The notes: generated from the letters alone by a model not told the origin. DNA of 64,000 nt from Deltaproteobacteria bacterium (GCA_019309545.1 JAFDGA010000008.1:17705-81704), one strand, 5' to 3'. Positions 44,392-54,059 are shown, counted from the stretch's first letter. Numbers and translations are program-made.

Positions 44392-46082
44392 ACCTGGAGA
44401 CCAGGAAAACCTTGGCTGCCGGCCTGAGCCTGATCCTGCTGGGGCTGGCCATTTTTTTGCCGACCCTGGGCAAGTTGCCGCTGATCCGCTCTGAAGCTAT
44501 GTATGCGGTTATTCCCCAGGAAATGCTGGACTCCGGGCAATGGTTGACGCCCATGCTGAACGGGGCCCGTTATCTGGATAAACCGCCGATGCTCTATTGG
44601 ATTAATCTAGTGGCGTTCAAGCTGTTTGGGGTTTCGGATGTGGTGGCCCGTCTGCCCACCTTTGGTCTGGCCCTGGGGGAACTCCTGGCCACCTTTCTGA
44701 TCGGTAAAACTTTATTTTCCCGTCGGGCCGGCTGGCTGGCCAGCGTCATTTTGCTCACCAACATCGGCTTTTTTATCTTACACGAAGAACTTCTCACCGA
44801 CCATCTCATCACCCTGACCCTGGCCTGGGCCATCTATTTCTTGCTTCGCTGGTGGCGGCAGCCCAACCCGGCAAATGCCATGGCCTTCCATCTGTGTCTG
44901 GCCGTCGGCCTGTTGAGCAAAGGTTTTATCGGCCTGGTGTTCCCCATCGCCATCGGTGGGCTGTTCGCGGTCTTGCTGTGGGATTCTCAAACCTGGAGGA
45001 TTCTATTACACCCCTTAGGACTGCTAGTCTTTGCGGTCATAAGTCTGCCCTGGTTTATCGCCATGGAAATCCATCATCCGGGGTTTCTCTATTATCATGT
45101 GGTTAATGAACAGATCGGCCGCTTTTTGGGCATGCGGGTGCCTCTGGATATAGTTGGTTTTTCTATTCCGATGTTTTGGCTGTTTGTGTTAATCTGGCTG
45201 ATGCCCTGGACTCCTTTCCTGCCCACGGCCCTGGCTCGCCTCTGGCCCCGGCAGTGGTTTCCGCTTCGTCCTGAATGCCAGGGGCCGGCACTGTTAATCC
45301 TCTGGGCCGGCATCGTGTTGGGCTTCTTTACCCTCTGTTCTTTGCGTATTGAGTATTATTCTCTGCCCGCCCTCCCCCCTTTGGCTCTGGCCCTGGGCTG
45401 GCGTCTGGAACAATTCCTGGTCAATCCGCGGGACTGGGCCATTGCCGCCAGTCTGTCCCTGTTGCCCCTGATGACCATTGGTATGGCTGCCCTGGTACCG
45501 CTGTTTGAACAGGTCTGTACCAACAACCGCCGGGAATTTCTGGAAATGTTTGAACTGCTACGTCCTATTGCCCACCAGGTTAAATTCTTGCTTCCGGCCT
45601 TGGGTCTGGGCAGTGCACTTCTGGGATGGCTCAAGCGACCCCGCCTCTGTCTGCTGGCGGTGAGCACCACCGCCCTGGTGCTCCTGTACTTTACCTTTCA
45701 GTGTATGGTTATTTTGTCCCCTAATCTCAGTGACCGTCTGATGGGGGAATATATCCGCCAGCATGCCGGCCTGAATGATCTGGTAATTATGGAAAGCATT
45801 GAGGAATTCGAGTATGGCGCCAGTTTGCGCTTTTATGCCCAGCGGCCGATCCTGATGGTAAAACGTCATGGCTTACCCCGGTTTGGCTTTCCGGTTCCTC
45901 CTGAACATAACTACTTGATTACCCCGGATCAGCTCCGGGACCTTTGGACCACTCACAACCGCGTCTACCTGCTCAACGACGATGCCATTCCAATGGACAC
46001 GTTCTTAGATCACGCCCCAGTAGCCTTGGCCGCCGGTGGTAAACACCTGCTGACCAATCAGCCCCTCCCTGATTCCCAATAA
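44388..46082 (+). CDS. ArnT/GT39-like membrane glycosyltransferase
   Basis: 564 residues, about twelve membrane helices. The N-terminal loop LPLIRSEAMYAVIPQEMLDSGQWLTPMLNGARYLDKPPMLYW matches the dolichyl- or undecaprenyl-phosphate-sugar transferase family (GT39/ArnT), which attaches sugars to lipids or proteins at the periplasmic face. A soluble C-terminal tail (about 460-560) holds the expected periplasmic domain. Starts at TTG 44388, overlapping the barrel gene (TTGA). Whether it decorates hopanoids, lipid A or protein is not known. Confidence 0.78.
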   Translation: MNLETRKTLAAGLSLILLGLAIFLPTLGKLPLIRSEAMYAVIPQEMLDSGQWLTPMLNGARYLDKPPMLYWINLVAFKLFGVSDVVARLPTFGLALGELLATFLIGKTLFSRRAGWLASVILLTNIGFFILHEELLTDHLITLTLAWAIYFLLRWWRQPNPANAMAFHLCLAVGLLSKGFIGLVFPIAIGGLFAVLLWDSQTWRILLHPLGLLVFAVISLPWFIAMEIHHPGFLYYHVVNEQIGRFLGMRVPLDIVGFSIPMFWLFVLIWLMPWTPFLPTALARLWPRQWFPLRPECQGPALLILWAGIVLGFFTLCSLRIEYYSLPALPPLALALGWRLEQFLVNPRDWAIAASLSLLPLMTIGMAALVPLFEQVCTNNRREFLEMFELLRPIAHQVKFLLPALGLGSALLGWLKRPRLCLLAVSTTALVLLYFTFQCMVILSPNLSDRLMGEYIRQHAGLNDLVIMESIEEFEYGASLRFYAQRPILMVKRHGLPRFGFPVPPEHNYLITPDQLRDLWTTHNRVYLLNDDAIPMDTFLDHAPVALAAGGKHLLTNQPLPDSQ

Positions 46083-46131
46083 TAGTTGCTTTTGTTTAGA
46101 AAAAAACTTAATTTGTTTCCAGGCTAGGCTA

Positions 46132-46827
46132 ATGATTCCTCTACATGATAATATCCCATCGCAGCGCACTCCCTATGTCAACTATGGTATTATTGCGGTC
46201 AACTGCCTGTTTTTCCTGTTAGAGATTGCTACTGGGCCCCATCTTCAGGAATTAATCCATACCCTGGGTTTTATTCCGGCCCGTTTCCTGGCCCTGTGGA
46301 GGCACTTCCCCAATGATCTGCTAAGTATCCATCTACCACTGTTTACCACGATGTTTCTTCACGGCGGTTGGCTGCATCTGATTTCCAATATGTGGACTCT
46401 GTATATTTTTGGGGACAATGTCGAGGATACTTTAGGACATGGACGTTATCTCCTGTTTTACCTGACCTGCGGTCTGGCCGGCAGTTTGTTGTATCTGCTG
46501 ACTTCGCCTAATTCCTGGATTCCGGTCGTCGGGGCCAGCGGCGCCATTGCCGGGGTTATGGGAGCTTACTTTTTTCTGTTCCCCCGCTCCCGGGTGCTTA
46601 CCCTGATACCTTTCTTTTTCATCTATATCGTGGAGATTCCCGCCTTTATCTTTCTGGGGTTCTGGTTTGTGCTGCAGTTTTGTAGCGGTGCTTTTGCGAT
46701 CTTGCGCCCCGATGCAGGTGGCGGGGTGGCCTGGTGGGCCCATATCGGCGGATTTTTGTGCGGTGTTGTGCTCCTTTACTTCTTCCTTCCCTCCCGGGTC
46801 AGGTGGCCCTTCCGCCACCGTTATTAG
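46132..46827 (+). CDS. Rhomboid family intramembrane serine protease
   Basis: 231 residues, six to seven membrane helices. Catalytic Ser136 in GASGAIAGVMGAYF and His204 in WWAHIGGFLCG, with the HGGWLHLISNMW loop (about 77-88) typical of this family. Cleaves membrane proteins within the bilayer; substrates unknown. 49 bases after the GT39-like gene on the same strand, likely same transcript. The small GC-rich repeat family element lies just downstream. Confidence 0.88.
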   Translation: MIPLHDNIPSQRTPYVNYGIIAVNCLFFLLEIATGPHLQELIHTLGFIPARFLALWRHFPNDLLSIHLPLFTTMFLHGGWLHLISNMWTLYIFGDNVEDTLGHGRYLLFYLTCGLAGSLLYLLTSPNSWIPVVGASGAIAGVMGAYFFLFPRSRVLTLIPFFFIYIVEIPAFIFLGFWFVLQFCSGAFAILRPDAGGGVAWWAHIGGFLCGVVLLYFFLPSRVRWPFRHRY

Positions 46828-46862
46828 GAAGTTTTAACACTTTGGCCAGAAAAACCCTTGCC

Positions 46863-46912
46863 CACCGCAACCCCTTAAGGGGAATTGGGAGGGGAATTTG
46901 AGGGGATTTGCT
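46863..46912. repeat. C/T-rich intergenic repeat, family B member
   Basis: On the minus strand, CCCCTCAAATTCCCCTCCCA followed by ATTCCCCTTAAGGGG. Shares the core with 34389-34425, 54163-54188 and 30789-30853. Contains CCCCTTAAGGGG, a perfect palindrome. Confidence 0.6.
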
Positions 46913-46937
46913 TTTTCTCCCTTTACTAGCGTATAAT
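46908..46937 (+). promoter_or_regulatory. guaA promoter
   Basis: TTGCTT (46908-46913), 18 bases, perfect TATAAT (46932-46937). The leader then contains a GCCCCC/GGGGGC hairpin directly before the ribosome site at about 46962-46976. Confidence 0.55.
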
Positions 46938-46986
46938 ACAAGTAATTTAGAGAATAAATCTGCCCCCTTTGGGGGCCGGAGAAGTA

Positions 46987-48534
46987 ATGGTCGACCCCCA
47001 TCAGCAAAAAGTGCTGATCCTCGATTTCGGGTCTCAATATACCCAGCTAATCGCCCGACGGGTCCGGGAACTCAAGGTTTATTGCGAGATCCATCCCTTT
47101 CTGATGCCTTTCGAGGAGATCAAGGATTTTCGTCCTGGCGGCATCATCCTGTCAGGCAGCCCGGGAAGTGTGTACGAACCGAATGCTCCCCGGATCGCCG
47201 CCCAGGTTTTTGAACTGGGGGTCCCGGTGCTGGGCATCTGCTATGGGCTGCAACTGATCAACAACCTCTTTGGGGGAAAAGTGGCCGCAGCCGTGTCCCG
47301 GGAGTACGGCCGCAAGGTTTTTTATATCACCGACTCTCAAGATCTGTTCTACGGCCTGAAATCGCCGCTAACCGTCTGGATGAGTCATGGCGACCTGGTG
47401 GAAGAAATCGCTCCGGATTTCGAGATCATCGGCTACAGTGATACCGCGCCGATAGGCGCGGTTCGGGATGCCCAGCATCGGATTTATGGGGTCCAGTTTC
47501 ATCCTGAAGTGGAACATACGCCCCAGGGGCGAGAGGTGCTGGCCAACTTTCTGTTTCGCATCTGCGGCCTGCAGCCTCTGTGGACCATGCATTCCTTTGT
47601 AGAGACCACTACCCAGGCCATTAAGGAAAAAGTAGGCCGCGACCGGGTGGTCTGTGCGCTCTCCGGCGGAGTGGATTCTTCCGTAACCGCGGTCCTGCTG
47701 CATCGGGCCCTGGGCGACAAGTTGACCTGTATCTTTGTCAATAATGGTCTGCTCCGCAAGGGCGAAGCCGAAAAAGTGGTGCGGGTGTTTCGAGAAAATT
47801 ACCATATCAATCTGATCTATGTGGACGCCACCGCCAGTTTTTTACAGCTATTGGCCGGGGTCACTGATCCGGAAGAAAAACGGCGCCGCATCGGCCAGGA
47901 GTTTATCCGGGTCTTTGCCGCCGAAGCCCAGAAAATCGGCCAAGTGAAATATCTGGCCCAGGGCACCCTGTACCCGGATGTCATTGAAAGCGTCTCTTTC
48001 AAAGGCCCTTCGGCGACCATCAAGACCCATCATAACGTCGGCGGCCTCCCGGAGGTCATGCCGCTGGAACTGATCGAGCCGCTTAGGGAACTGTTTAAGG
48101 ACGAAGTGCGGGAACTGGGCCAGGAACTGGGTCTCCCGGAGGAGATGGTCTGGCGGCATCCGTTCCCCGGACCGGGCCTGGCTATCCGCATTCTGGGCGA
48201 AGTAACCCCGGAACGGCTGGCCATTCTGCGGGAAGCCGATACCATCGTCCTCAGCGAAATGAAAAAGGCCGGATTCTATCGTCAGGTCTGGCAGGCCTTT
48301 GCGGTGCTGTTGCCTCTGAAGACGGTGGGGGTCATGGGAGACGAGCGGACCTATGAGCACGTAGTGGCGCTGCGGGTGGTCGATTCCACCGACGCCATGA
48401 CCGCGGACTGGAGCCGCCTGCCCCACGACTTTCTGGCCCATCTGGCCAATCGGCTGATCAACGAAGTCAAGGGGGTCAATCGGGTGGTCTATGATATTTC
48501 CTCTAAACCACCGAGCACCATTGAGTGGGAGTGA
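46987..48534 (+). CDS. guaA: GMP synthase (glutamine-hydrolysing)
   Basis: 515 residues from ATG 46987 (CCGGAGAAGTA upstream); an ATG six codons earlier lacks spacing and is not used. Converts XMP to GMP. Class I glutamine amidotransferase domain with nucleophile Cys85 in GICYGLQ and the catalytic His/Glu in QFHPEVEH. The ATP-pyrophosphatase domain has the P-loop SGGVDSS (226-232). The C-terminal domain ends TIEWE as usual. Preceded by a good promoter. Confidence 0.97.
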   Translation: MVDPHQQKVLILDFGSQYTQLIARRVRELKVYCEIHPFLMPFEEIKDFRPGGIILSGSPGSVYEPNAPRIAAQVFELGVPVLGICYGLQLINNLFGGKVAAAVSREYGRKVFYITDSQDLFYGLKSPLTVWMSHGDLVEEIAPDFEIIGYSDTAPIGAVRDAQHRIYGVQFHPEVEHTPQGREVLANFLFRICGLQPLWTMHSFVETTTQAIKEKVGRDRVVCALSGGVDSSVTAVLLHRALGDKLTCIFVNNGLLRKGEAEKVVRVFRENYHINLIYVDATASFLQLLAGVTDPEEKRRRIGQEFIRVFAAEAQKIGQVKYLAQGTLYPDVIESVSFKGPSATIKTHHNVGGLPEVMPLELIEPLRELFKDEVRELGQELGLPEEMVWRHPFPGPGLAIRILGEVTPERLAILREADTIVLSEMKKAGFYRQVWQAFAVLLPLKTVGVMGDERTYEHVVALRVVDSTDAMTADWSRLPHDFLAHLANRLINEVKGVNRVVYDISSKPPSTIEWE

Positions 48535-48538
48535 ATTT

Positions 48539-48620
48539 TAGTTCTGAGTTTTTAGTAAACAAGACTTAAACCTTAATATAAATTTTTGCCCTTAAAGGAA
48601 AACTAAAAACTTGGAACTCC
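48539..48620. repeat. Imperfect inverted repeat between guaA and holB
   Basis: TAGTTCTGAGTTTTTAGT near 48539-48556 and ACTAAAAACTTGGAACT near 48604-48620 are complementary at about 15 of 17 positions. Could be a transcription terminator or RNA-processing stem; the loop is AT-rich. Confidence 0.4.
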
Positions 48621-48623
48621 CAT

Positions 48624-49643
48624 ATGTTTTTCCGTGATATACTAGGCCAGGAACGGCCTCTGAATTTTTTAAAAACCGCCCTGCGCACCGGGCAGATGCC
48701 CCATGCCTATCTATTTTTAGGAGGCAAAGGGGTGGGCAAGGCCAGCACCGCCCAGGCCCTGGCTCAGGCGCTCAATTGCGAGCAACGCCAGAAGGATCAG
48801 GAGGCCTGTGGGCAATGCGCTTCTTGCCGTCGCTTTGCCGGGGGCAATCATCCGGATTTTGTGGTCCTCAGTCCGTTATCGGATCGGGTTGGAGCACAGA
48901 TCAAAATTGAACAAATTCGCGAACTGCGCCGCCAGTTAGGATTTCCCCCCTTGGTCGGCCCCTGGCGGGTAACGCTGATCAAACCGGCTGAAGCCCTGAA
49001 TGAACCCGCGGCCAACGCCTTGCTCAAGCTCCTGGAAGAACCACCGTCCGGCAATCTGCTGATCCTGGCTGCCCTGGCCGAGACGGACCTGTTGCCCACC
49101 ATTGTTTCCCGCTGCCGGCGATTATCATTCTTGCCCTTGCCCCCGGCCCTGGTGGTTCAGGAGTTAATTAAACGCCGCAGCCTGGAGCCTGATCAGGCTG
49201 CGTTGGTGGCGGCGCTGAGTGGCGGTTCCTTGGGCCTGGCCCTGGCAGTGAAATTTCAGGACGTGGTGGCGCAACGCGACCAGGCCGTTGCGTTTCTGGA
49301 AAAATTGCCTCATTGTACTACCGCCGAGATCCTGGATTGGGCCGCGGGCTGGACTAAAAATTCATCAGAGCTGGAAACCTTTCTCCTCCTGGTCCGGTTG
49401 TGGTATCGGGACTTATTGGCCCTGCACTTTCAGGTGCCGCCGGCCAGACTGATTAATCAGGACCGTCTGGCCGAGCTGAACCAGGCTCAGGGGCAGATTA
49501 CTCCTGGGATACTGCTTAAACGGCTGGAAGCGTTGAACCGGGCCCAACGGCAACTACAAGCCAATCTAAATGTTGAATTGACTCTGGATATATTAGGACT
49601 GCAACTGCAGAGCCCCCGGTTAGAGGGGACAGGTAAATCTTGA
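48624..49643 (+). CDS. holB: DNA polymerase III delta-prime subunit
   Basis: 339 residues; clamp-loader subunit. Walker-A-like GGKGVGKAST (33-42) and zinc cysteines C52, C62, C65 and C68 in the region CEQRQKDQEACGQCASC. EPPSGNLLILAALAE and TIVSRCRRLSFLPL are the delta-prime signatures (SRC motif). The next gene starts after one base. ATG start; preceded by an AAGGAA site about 24 bases upstream with a hairpin between. Confidence 0.9.
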   Translation: MFFRDILGQERPLNFLKTALRTGQMPHAYLFLGGKGVGKASTAQALAQALNCEQRQKDQEACGQCASCRRFAGGNHPDFVVLSPLSDRVGAQIKIEQIRELRRQLGFPPLVGPWRVTLIKPAEALNEPAANALLKLLEEPPSGNLLILAALAETDLLPTIVSRCRRLSFLPLPPALVVQELIKRRSLEPDQAALVAALSGGSLGLALAVKFQDVVAQRDQAVAFLEKLPHCTTAEILDWAAGWTKNSSELETFLLLVRLWYRDLLALHFQVPPARLINQDRLAELNQAQGQITPGILLKRLEALNRAQRQLQANLNVELTLDILGLQLQSPRLEGTGKS

Positions 49644-49644
49644 G

Positions 49645-50502
49645 ATGCATAAAATCGTTAAAATCCGTTTCCATCCCCAAAGCAAGATCTATGATTTCGA
49701 TTCCGGGCATTTTGTCCTGTCTCCAGGCGATAAGGTAATCGTTGAAACTGAGCAGGGCATCGGCATGGGCATTGTTGTCCGCGCGCCACTGCCCCCGAAT
49801 CCCAAGCTGCCGATGCGACCCCTCAAGCCAGTTCTGGGGATAGCCACCGCCGAAGATCTGGAACAGGCTCAACGCAATCATGAACGGGAAAAACAAGCCT
49901 ACGATTTCTGCCTGGAACGGATCAAGGCGCGACAACTCCCCATGCATCTGGTGCGGGTAGAGAGCTTTTTTGACGGCAACAAGATGATTTTTTACTTTAC
50001 CGCCGACAAGCGGGTGGATTTCCGGGAACTGGTGCGCGATTTGGTTCAGCAGTTTCACACCCGGATTGAACTGCGTCAGATCGGAGTACGCCATAAAGCC
50101 AAAATGATTGGCGGTCTGGGCTGCTGTGGCCGCCCTTTATGTTGCGCCACTTTTCTCCAGGATTTTGAGCCGGTATCCATCCGAATGGCCAAAGAGCAGA
50201 ACCTGAGCCTCAATCCCAGCAAGATTTCCGGACTCTGCGGCCGACTGATGTGCTGCCTGAGCTACGAATATGCAACCTATCTTGAACTCAAACAGGATCT
50301 GCCTCGCGTCGGCAAACAGGTAAAACTACCCCAAGGATGGGGCAAAGTTATCCGGCAAAACGTCATCAGTCGCACCATCACCGTAGAGTTAAGCGAGGGC
50401 GGCGAGCTGGAGATGTCTATCGATGATTTTCTGCTCACCCAAGCAGCCGCCGCTTATGATAACCAAGATAAACCAACCACCTCTGGGAATTGTCATGAGT
50501 GA
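49645..50502 (+). CDS. PSP1-domain protein, RicT/YaaT-like
   Basis: 285 residues. The N-terminal PSP1 region (about 1-135, with EQGIGMGIVVR and RVESFFDGNKMIFYFTADKRVDFRELV) is followed by cysteine motifs GCCGRPLCC and GLCGRLMCC that bind an iron-sulfur cluster in the RicT/YaaT complex of Bacillus, which affects RNA turnover and development. RicA and RicF partners are absent here. Directly behind holB (one base), an order also common in other bacteria. Overlaps the next gene by eight bases. Confidence 0.9.
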   Translation: MHKIVKIRFHPQSKIYDFDSGHFVLSPGDKVIVETEQGIGMGIVVRAPLPPNPKLPMRPLKPVLGIATAEDLEQAQRNHEREKQAYDFCLERIKARQLPMHLVRVESFFDGNKMIFYFTADKRVDFRELVRDLVQQFHTRIELRQIGVRHKAKMIGGLGCCGRPLCCATFLQDFEPVSIRMAKEQNLSLNPSKISGLCGRLMCCLSYEYATYLELKQDLPRVGKQVKLPQGWGKVIRQNVISRTITVELSEGGELEMSIDDFLLTQAAAAYDNQDKPTTSGNCHE

Positions 50503-51181
50503 TATAGATCATACTCTGGATGCGCTGAAAATTTTCATTAAGAAAGAGATAATTGATAATTATTTTGCCGAACGGAATTATCTGGAAGAAGATCTTGAGC
50601 TTCTGCAAGAAAAAGTGGCGGCCTATCGGCAGGAAGCCAGCCAGGTAGCCCGACAATTTGCCGCCCTTTACCAGGCCCTGGGGTCGGAAGCCGGAATTAC
50701 CGCCGTCTGTCAAGCCTTAGGAATTCCCGAACCGCCTTTCTACGACGAATTCCACCGGATGTCCTTAGCTGACCGCAAGGCCCGGCTGTGTGACTACCAC
50801 CCTCGGGGGTTAACCGGGCGCCGGCGTTTCAAGCACCTGATCCATGATATTTATGGGCAACTGCGACAGATGGTGGAACACTTGCGGGAAAGCTATGGCA
50901 AGTTGGTCAGCCACTGCCGATTGCTCAACGAAGATATCACCAAGTTCAATCTCAACTATGATTTCAACCTGATCGTCTCCCAGATCGAGGCCCTGGAAGG
51001 CGAAGACACTTGCCTGCCCGGAGGCCTGAGTGCCAGTGATCGGGAGGTCTTGGCGGCCCGGATGGCCTTTCGGCGGTATAACCTGGAAAAAGATAACCTG
51101 CCCCAGGTACCGGAACTGCCGCCCTTAAAAGAGGTCAAGACCCGGTTGGACCAAACCCTGGACCGGCTCTACCAGTCTTGA
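50495..51181 (+). CDS. Hypothetical coiled-coil protein coupled to RicT
   Basis: 228 residues from ATG 50495, which overlaps the ricT stop; the longer frame from 50423 is the wrong choice. Not recognised. Predominantly helical, with a likely coiled coil (about 25-60, EEDLELLQEKVAAYRQEASQ) and a central FHRMSLADRKARLCDYHPRGLTGRRRFKHLIHDIYG block. Single Cys in LCDYH and another in SHCRLL. The overlap with ricT suggests a shared complex or role; no enzymatic motif is evident. Confidence 0.6.
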   Translation: MSDIDHTLDALKIFIKKEIIDNYFAERNYLEEDLELLQEKVAAYRQEASQVARQFAALYQALGSEAGITAVCQALGIPEPPFYDEFHRMSLADRKARLCDYHPRGLTGRRRFKHLIHDIYGQLRQMVEHLRESYGKLVSHCRLLNEDITKFNLNYDFNLIVSQIEALEGEDTCLPGGLSASDREVLAARMAFRRYNLEKDNLPQVPELPPLKEVKTRLDQTLDRLYQS

Positions 51182-51241
51182 AATGCATTAAATCTTGAGG
51201 GAATGACCTGTCGCTCGTTCTCATCGGTTGTTAATGCTAAG

Positions 51242-52147
51242 ATGTCTGCGGAAAATCAGCTTAAATCGTCCTCACCGATAAGACTCACGGTCGGAGGGAC
51301 GCACCTGACCCTGTATCTGGAGGATTGCCTGGAAGGCATGGCCCGCCATCTATCCCCCGGCAGCGTGGACGTTGTGGTCACCTCGCCCCCTTATAATCTG
51401 GGGATTAATTATAATAAATATCAGGACAATATCTCCCGGCAGGAATATCTCGACTGGCTCGACCGCTGGGCCGTTCAGGTCAAGCGGGTGCTGCACGACC
51501 GCGGGTCGCTGTTTCTTAATTTCGGCAGCAAACCTTCAGCCCCCTGGTGGCCCTTCGAGGTGGCCCAGGTGATGCGCAAGCGTTTTGTTTTACAAAACGT
51601 TATCCACTGGATAAAATCGATTGCCATTGAAAAAAGTCAGGTCGGCAATTACCCCGGCCTGTTGGGTGATATCGCCGTTGGCCACTATAAGCCGATCAAC
51701 AGCCGCCGCTATCTTAACGATTGCCAGGAATATATCTTCCACCTGACCAAATCCGGGGACGTGGAACTGGACCGGCTGGCCATCGGCGTCCCCTATCAGG
51801 ACAAAAGCAATATCGGCCGCTGGCACCAAGCCCGGGAAGACCGCCGTTGCCGGGGCAACGCCTGGTTTATCCCCTACCAGACTATCGTGCGTCGGAACCA
51901 GGACCGCCCCCATCCGGCGACCTTTCCGGTAGCGCTGCCGGAGCGTTGCCTCAGATTGCACGGGTTGGAAAAGGTGAAGTTAGTATTGGATCCTTTCCTG
52001 GGACTGGGACATACCGCCCAAGCCTGTGTTCGGCTGGGGATAAATTTTATCGGGTTTGAAATCGACCCGGAATATCTGAAAATAGTCCAAAGAAGCCTGA
52101 TTTCCCAAATCCGGCAGCTAAAACTAGATTTTCATAAATTAATTTAA
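51242..52147 (+). CDS. Orphan SPPY-type DNA methyltransferase
   Basis: 301 residues from ATG 51242 (the frame could start at ATG 51203, but its GAGGG site is too close). Motif [13 protein letters not shown] gives S-P-P-Y, characteristic of N4-cytosine methyltransferases, and motif I-like [10 protein letters not shown] lies near the C-terminus, i.e. the beta-class order. The middle holds the target-recognition region. No restriction endonuclease is next to it, so it may be regulatory or a domesticated remnant. Recognition sequence cannot be deduced. Confidence 0.82.
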   Translation: MSAENQLKSSSPIRLTVGGTHLTLYLEDCLEGMARHLSPGSVDVVVTSPPYNLGINYNKYQDNISRQEYLDWLDRWAVQVKRVLHDRGSLFLNFGSKPSAPWWPFEVAQVMRKRFVLQNVIHWIKSIAIEKSQVGNYPGLLGDIAVGHYKPINSRRYLNDCQEYIFHLTKSGDVELDRLAIGVPYQDKSNIGRWHQAREDRRCRGNAWFIPYQTIVRRNQDRPHPATFPVALPERCLRLHGLEKVKLVLDPFLGLGHTAQACVRLGINFIGFEIDPEYLKIVQRSLISQIRQLKLDFHKLI

Positions 52148-52260
52148 TATCTTAGTGTTGTTAGATACTATCGCTAAAATTTCATAGAATGATCTCTGGT
52201 TAAGGTAAACTATAATTATGGTCAAGTACATTCCCACATTGCGTCATTTTTTCAGTCACG

Positions 52261-53532
52261 GTGCAGATCCCCGTTCTGGCTTTCCACGGGTTGATCCGCC
52301 GAAAATCGCTGATCCGGATTTCGGCCCTGGCCTATTCCACTGTTCTAGCTCTGATTCCCTTGCTAGCTCTGCTGTTTGCCATTTTTAAGGGCCTGGGTTT
52401 ACAGCGTTTGTTGGCAGCCCAACTGCTTCCCCGCTTGGCCGGCGGCTCCCAGGAATTTGCCCGGCAGATTCTCAATTACATCGAGGCCACTAAGGTAACC
52501 TCCCTGGGCATTTTCGGAGTGATATGGCTGCTGGTGGCCCTGGTCCTGGTGATGACCAATGTCGAGCAAGCCTTTAATGAGGTCTGGGGTGTTCCCCATA
52601 CCCGTCCCTGGTGGCGCAAACTGAGCGATTACCTGAGCATTTTTCTGCTACTGCCCTTGCTGATGGCCGTTTCACTGTCGATAGCTACCGCTATCCGGGG
52701 ACATCCTGCCATCCGGGGTTTTTTCCAGACGGTTTTACCGGGGATTTTCGATTCCGCCTCGAGTTATCTGATTTCTTTCGGTCTGATCTGGTTAGCATTT
52801 ACCTTTATCTACCTAGTGATGCCCAACACCCGGGTCAGGTTCCTGTCCGCCCTGTTGGGGGGCATTGTCGGGGGCAGCCTCTGGCAGGTGGCCCAATGGA
52901 TTTTTCTATGGTTCCAGGCCACCGCAACTTATTACAATGCCATCTACGGGGCCCTCTATCAACTGCTATTTTTGATTATCTGGATTTTCTGGAGCTGGCT
53001 GGTGATCCTGTTCGGCAGCGAAGTCGCCTTCGCCCATCAACACCTGCCTCAATTAGTCAAAGAATTCCGCCGACCCCACCAGGAGGGCCAGAACGTGGAT
53101 GAATACCTGGGCCTGGCGGCGCTGATGGCTATCGGCAAGCGCTTCTATCGGGAACAGGAACCCTTGACCCTGAATGAATTAACTGAGCTGTTCTCCCTGG
53201 AACCAAACTCTGCCCTGGAACTGGTTAAGGCTCTGCAACTGAGCGGTCTGGTGGTCGAGCTTGCCACCAGCGACGGTCAGGGACTGGCGACGTATCTGCC
53301 GCAACGGCCTTTGGACCGGGTCTCGACCCTGGAAGTAATCAATGGTTTACGGCAACGGCGCTGGGCAGCTTTGAGTCCGTCTCTCTCAATGAAAAACAGC
53401 CCAGTACTTTGGTTGGAGCGCTTAATCGAAGGCAAACAGAAGACAAATTTAGAAAAGCTAAGCGTTAAGGATTTGATTGATCAGGAAACCGGGGGAACCC
53501 CGTTATCAGCCACGAACTCAGGGAAAGATTGA
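52261..53532 (+). CDS. YihY/BrkB-like inner-membrane protein, N-terminus uncertain
   Basis: 423 residues from GTG 52261. Six membrane helices, with ISALAYSTVLALIPLLALLFAIFKGL, NVEQAFNEVWG and the PNTRVRFLSALLGGIVGGSLW block, match the YihY family, whose function is poorly established. A soluble winged-helix-like domain follows (about 285-385), typical of longer YihY proteins. An ATG at 52218 in another frame encodes a natural-looking start (MVKYIPTLRHFFSH); moving one base near 52259 would join the frames, so a small indel or a GTG start are both possible. Confidence 0.8.
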   Translation: MQIPVLAFHGLIRRKSLIRISALAYSTVLALIPLLALLFAIFKGLGLQRLLAAQLLPRLAGGSQEFARQILNYIEATKVTSLGIFGVIWLLVALVLVMTNVEQAFNEVWGVPHTRPWWRKLSDYLSIFLLLPLLMAVSLSIATAIRGHPAIRGFFQTVLPGIFDSASSYLISFGLIWLAFTFIYLVMPNTRVRFLSALLGGIVGGSLWQVAQWIFLWFQATATYYNAIYGALYQLLFLIIWIFWSWLVILFGSEVAFAHQHLPQLVKEFRRPHQEGQNVDEYLGLAALMAIGKRFYREQEPLTLNELTELFSLEPNSALELVKALQLSGLVVELATSDGQGLATYLPQRPLDRVSTLEVINGLRQRRWAALSPSLSMKNSPVLWLERLIEGKQKTNLEKLSVKDLIDQETGGTPLSATNSGKD

Positions 53533-53548
53533 TCTCCATGAATACTAA

Positions 53549-53572
53549 AGGGGCACGATGTCTTATGCCCCT
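53549..53572. terminator. Hairpin between convergent genes
   Basis: AGGGGCA (53549-53555) and TGCCCCT (53566-53572) form a seven-base stem with a ten-base loop between the convergent yihY and TPR genes. No long T run; termination is inferred from position. Confidence 0.4.
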
Positions 53573-53603
53573 AAGATCAATTAGCAATAATGCTTTTTCC
53601 CTT

Positions 53604-54059
53604 CTACTGTTGCTGCCGACCCTCCTCAACCATCTTTTCCAATTGGGCCTTCTCCGGGTGCTGGGGATTAAGTTCCAGGGCTTTTTCAAATAACGGGGCG
53701 GCCTTGGCCTTCTCTCCCTGATAGTAATAGGTCGACCCCAGGTTGATCATGGCTACCCAGAATTTGGGGTCGACTTCAATGGCTTTCTTGAAGGCCTCAA
53801 TCTCTTTGGTACGTAATTCCGGTTGACGCAGTTTGTTATATTTGAACCGGTAAGCCATGCCCAACATATTCCAGGCTGCCGCGGCGCGCGGCTCCTGTTG
53901 GATGACTTGTTGAAAACAGTCAATGGCCTGATCATACTCTTGGTTTTTGAAATGGGATTCGCCGGTCTGGAGTAGTTGCTCGGGGGTTGGATTATTCGAG
54001 CTCTGTCCGCAAGCCAGGACAATTAACAGGATTCCCACAATCACCAGATTTTTTTTCAT
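53604..54059 (-). CDS. Small TPR lipoprotein
   Basis: 151 residues. Signal peptide with lipobox IVLAC (Cys17), then three tetratricopeptide repeats (about 28-135), including FQQVIQQEPRAAAAWNMLGMAY and AFKKAIEVDPKFWVAMINLGSTYYYQG. Third of three TPR genes at the end of the Tad pilus locus, separated from the previous one by a GC-rich repeat. Such small TPR lipoproteins act as pilotins (like TadD/PilF) for secretin assembly; that role is inferred from position. Confidence 0.78.
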   Translation of the reverse strand: MKKNLVIVGILLIVLACGQSSNNPTPEQLLQTGESHFKNQEYDQAIDCFQQVIQQEPRAAAAWNMLGMAYRFKYNKLRQPELRTKEIEAFKKAIEVDPKFWVAMINLGSTYYYQGEKAKAAPLFEKALELNPQHPEKAQLEKMVEEGRQQQ

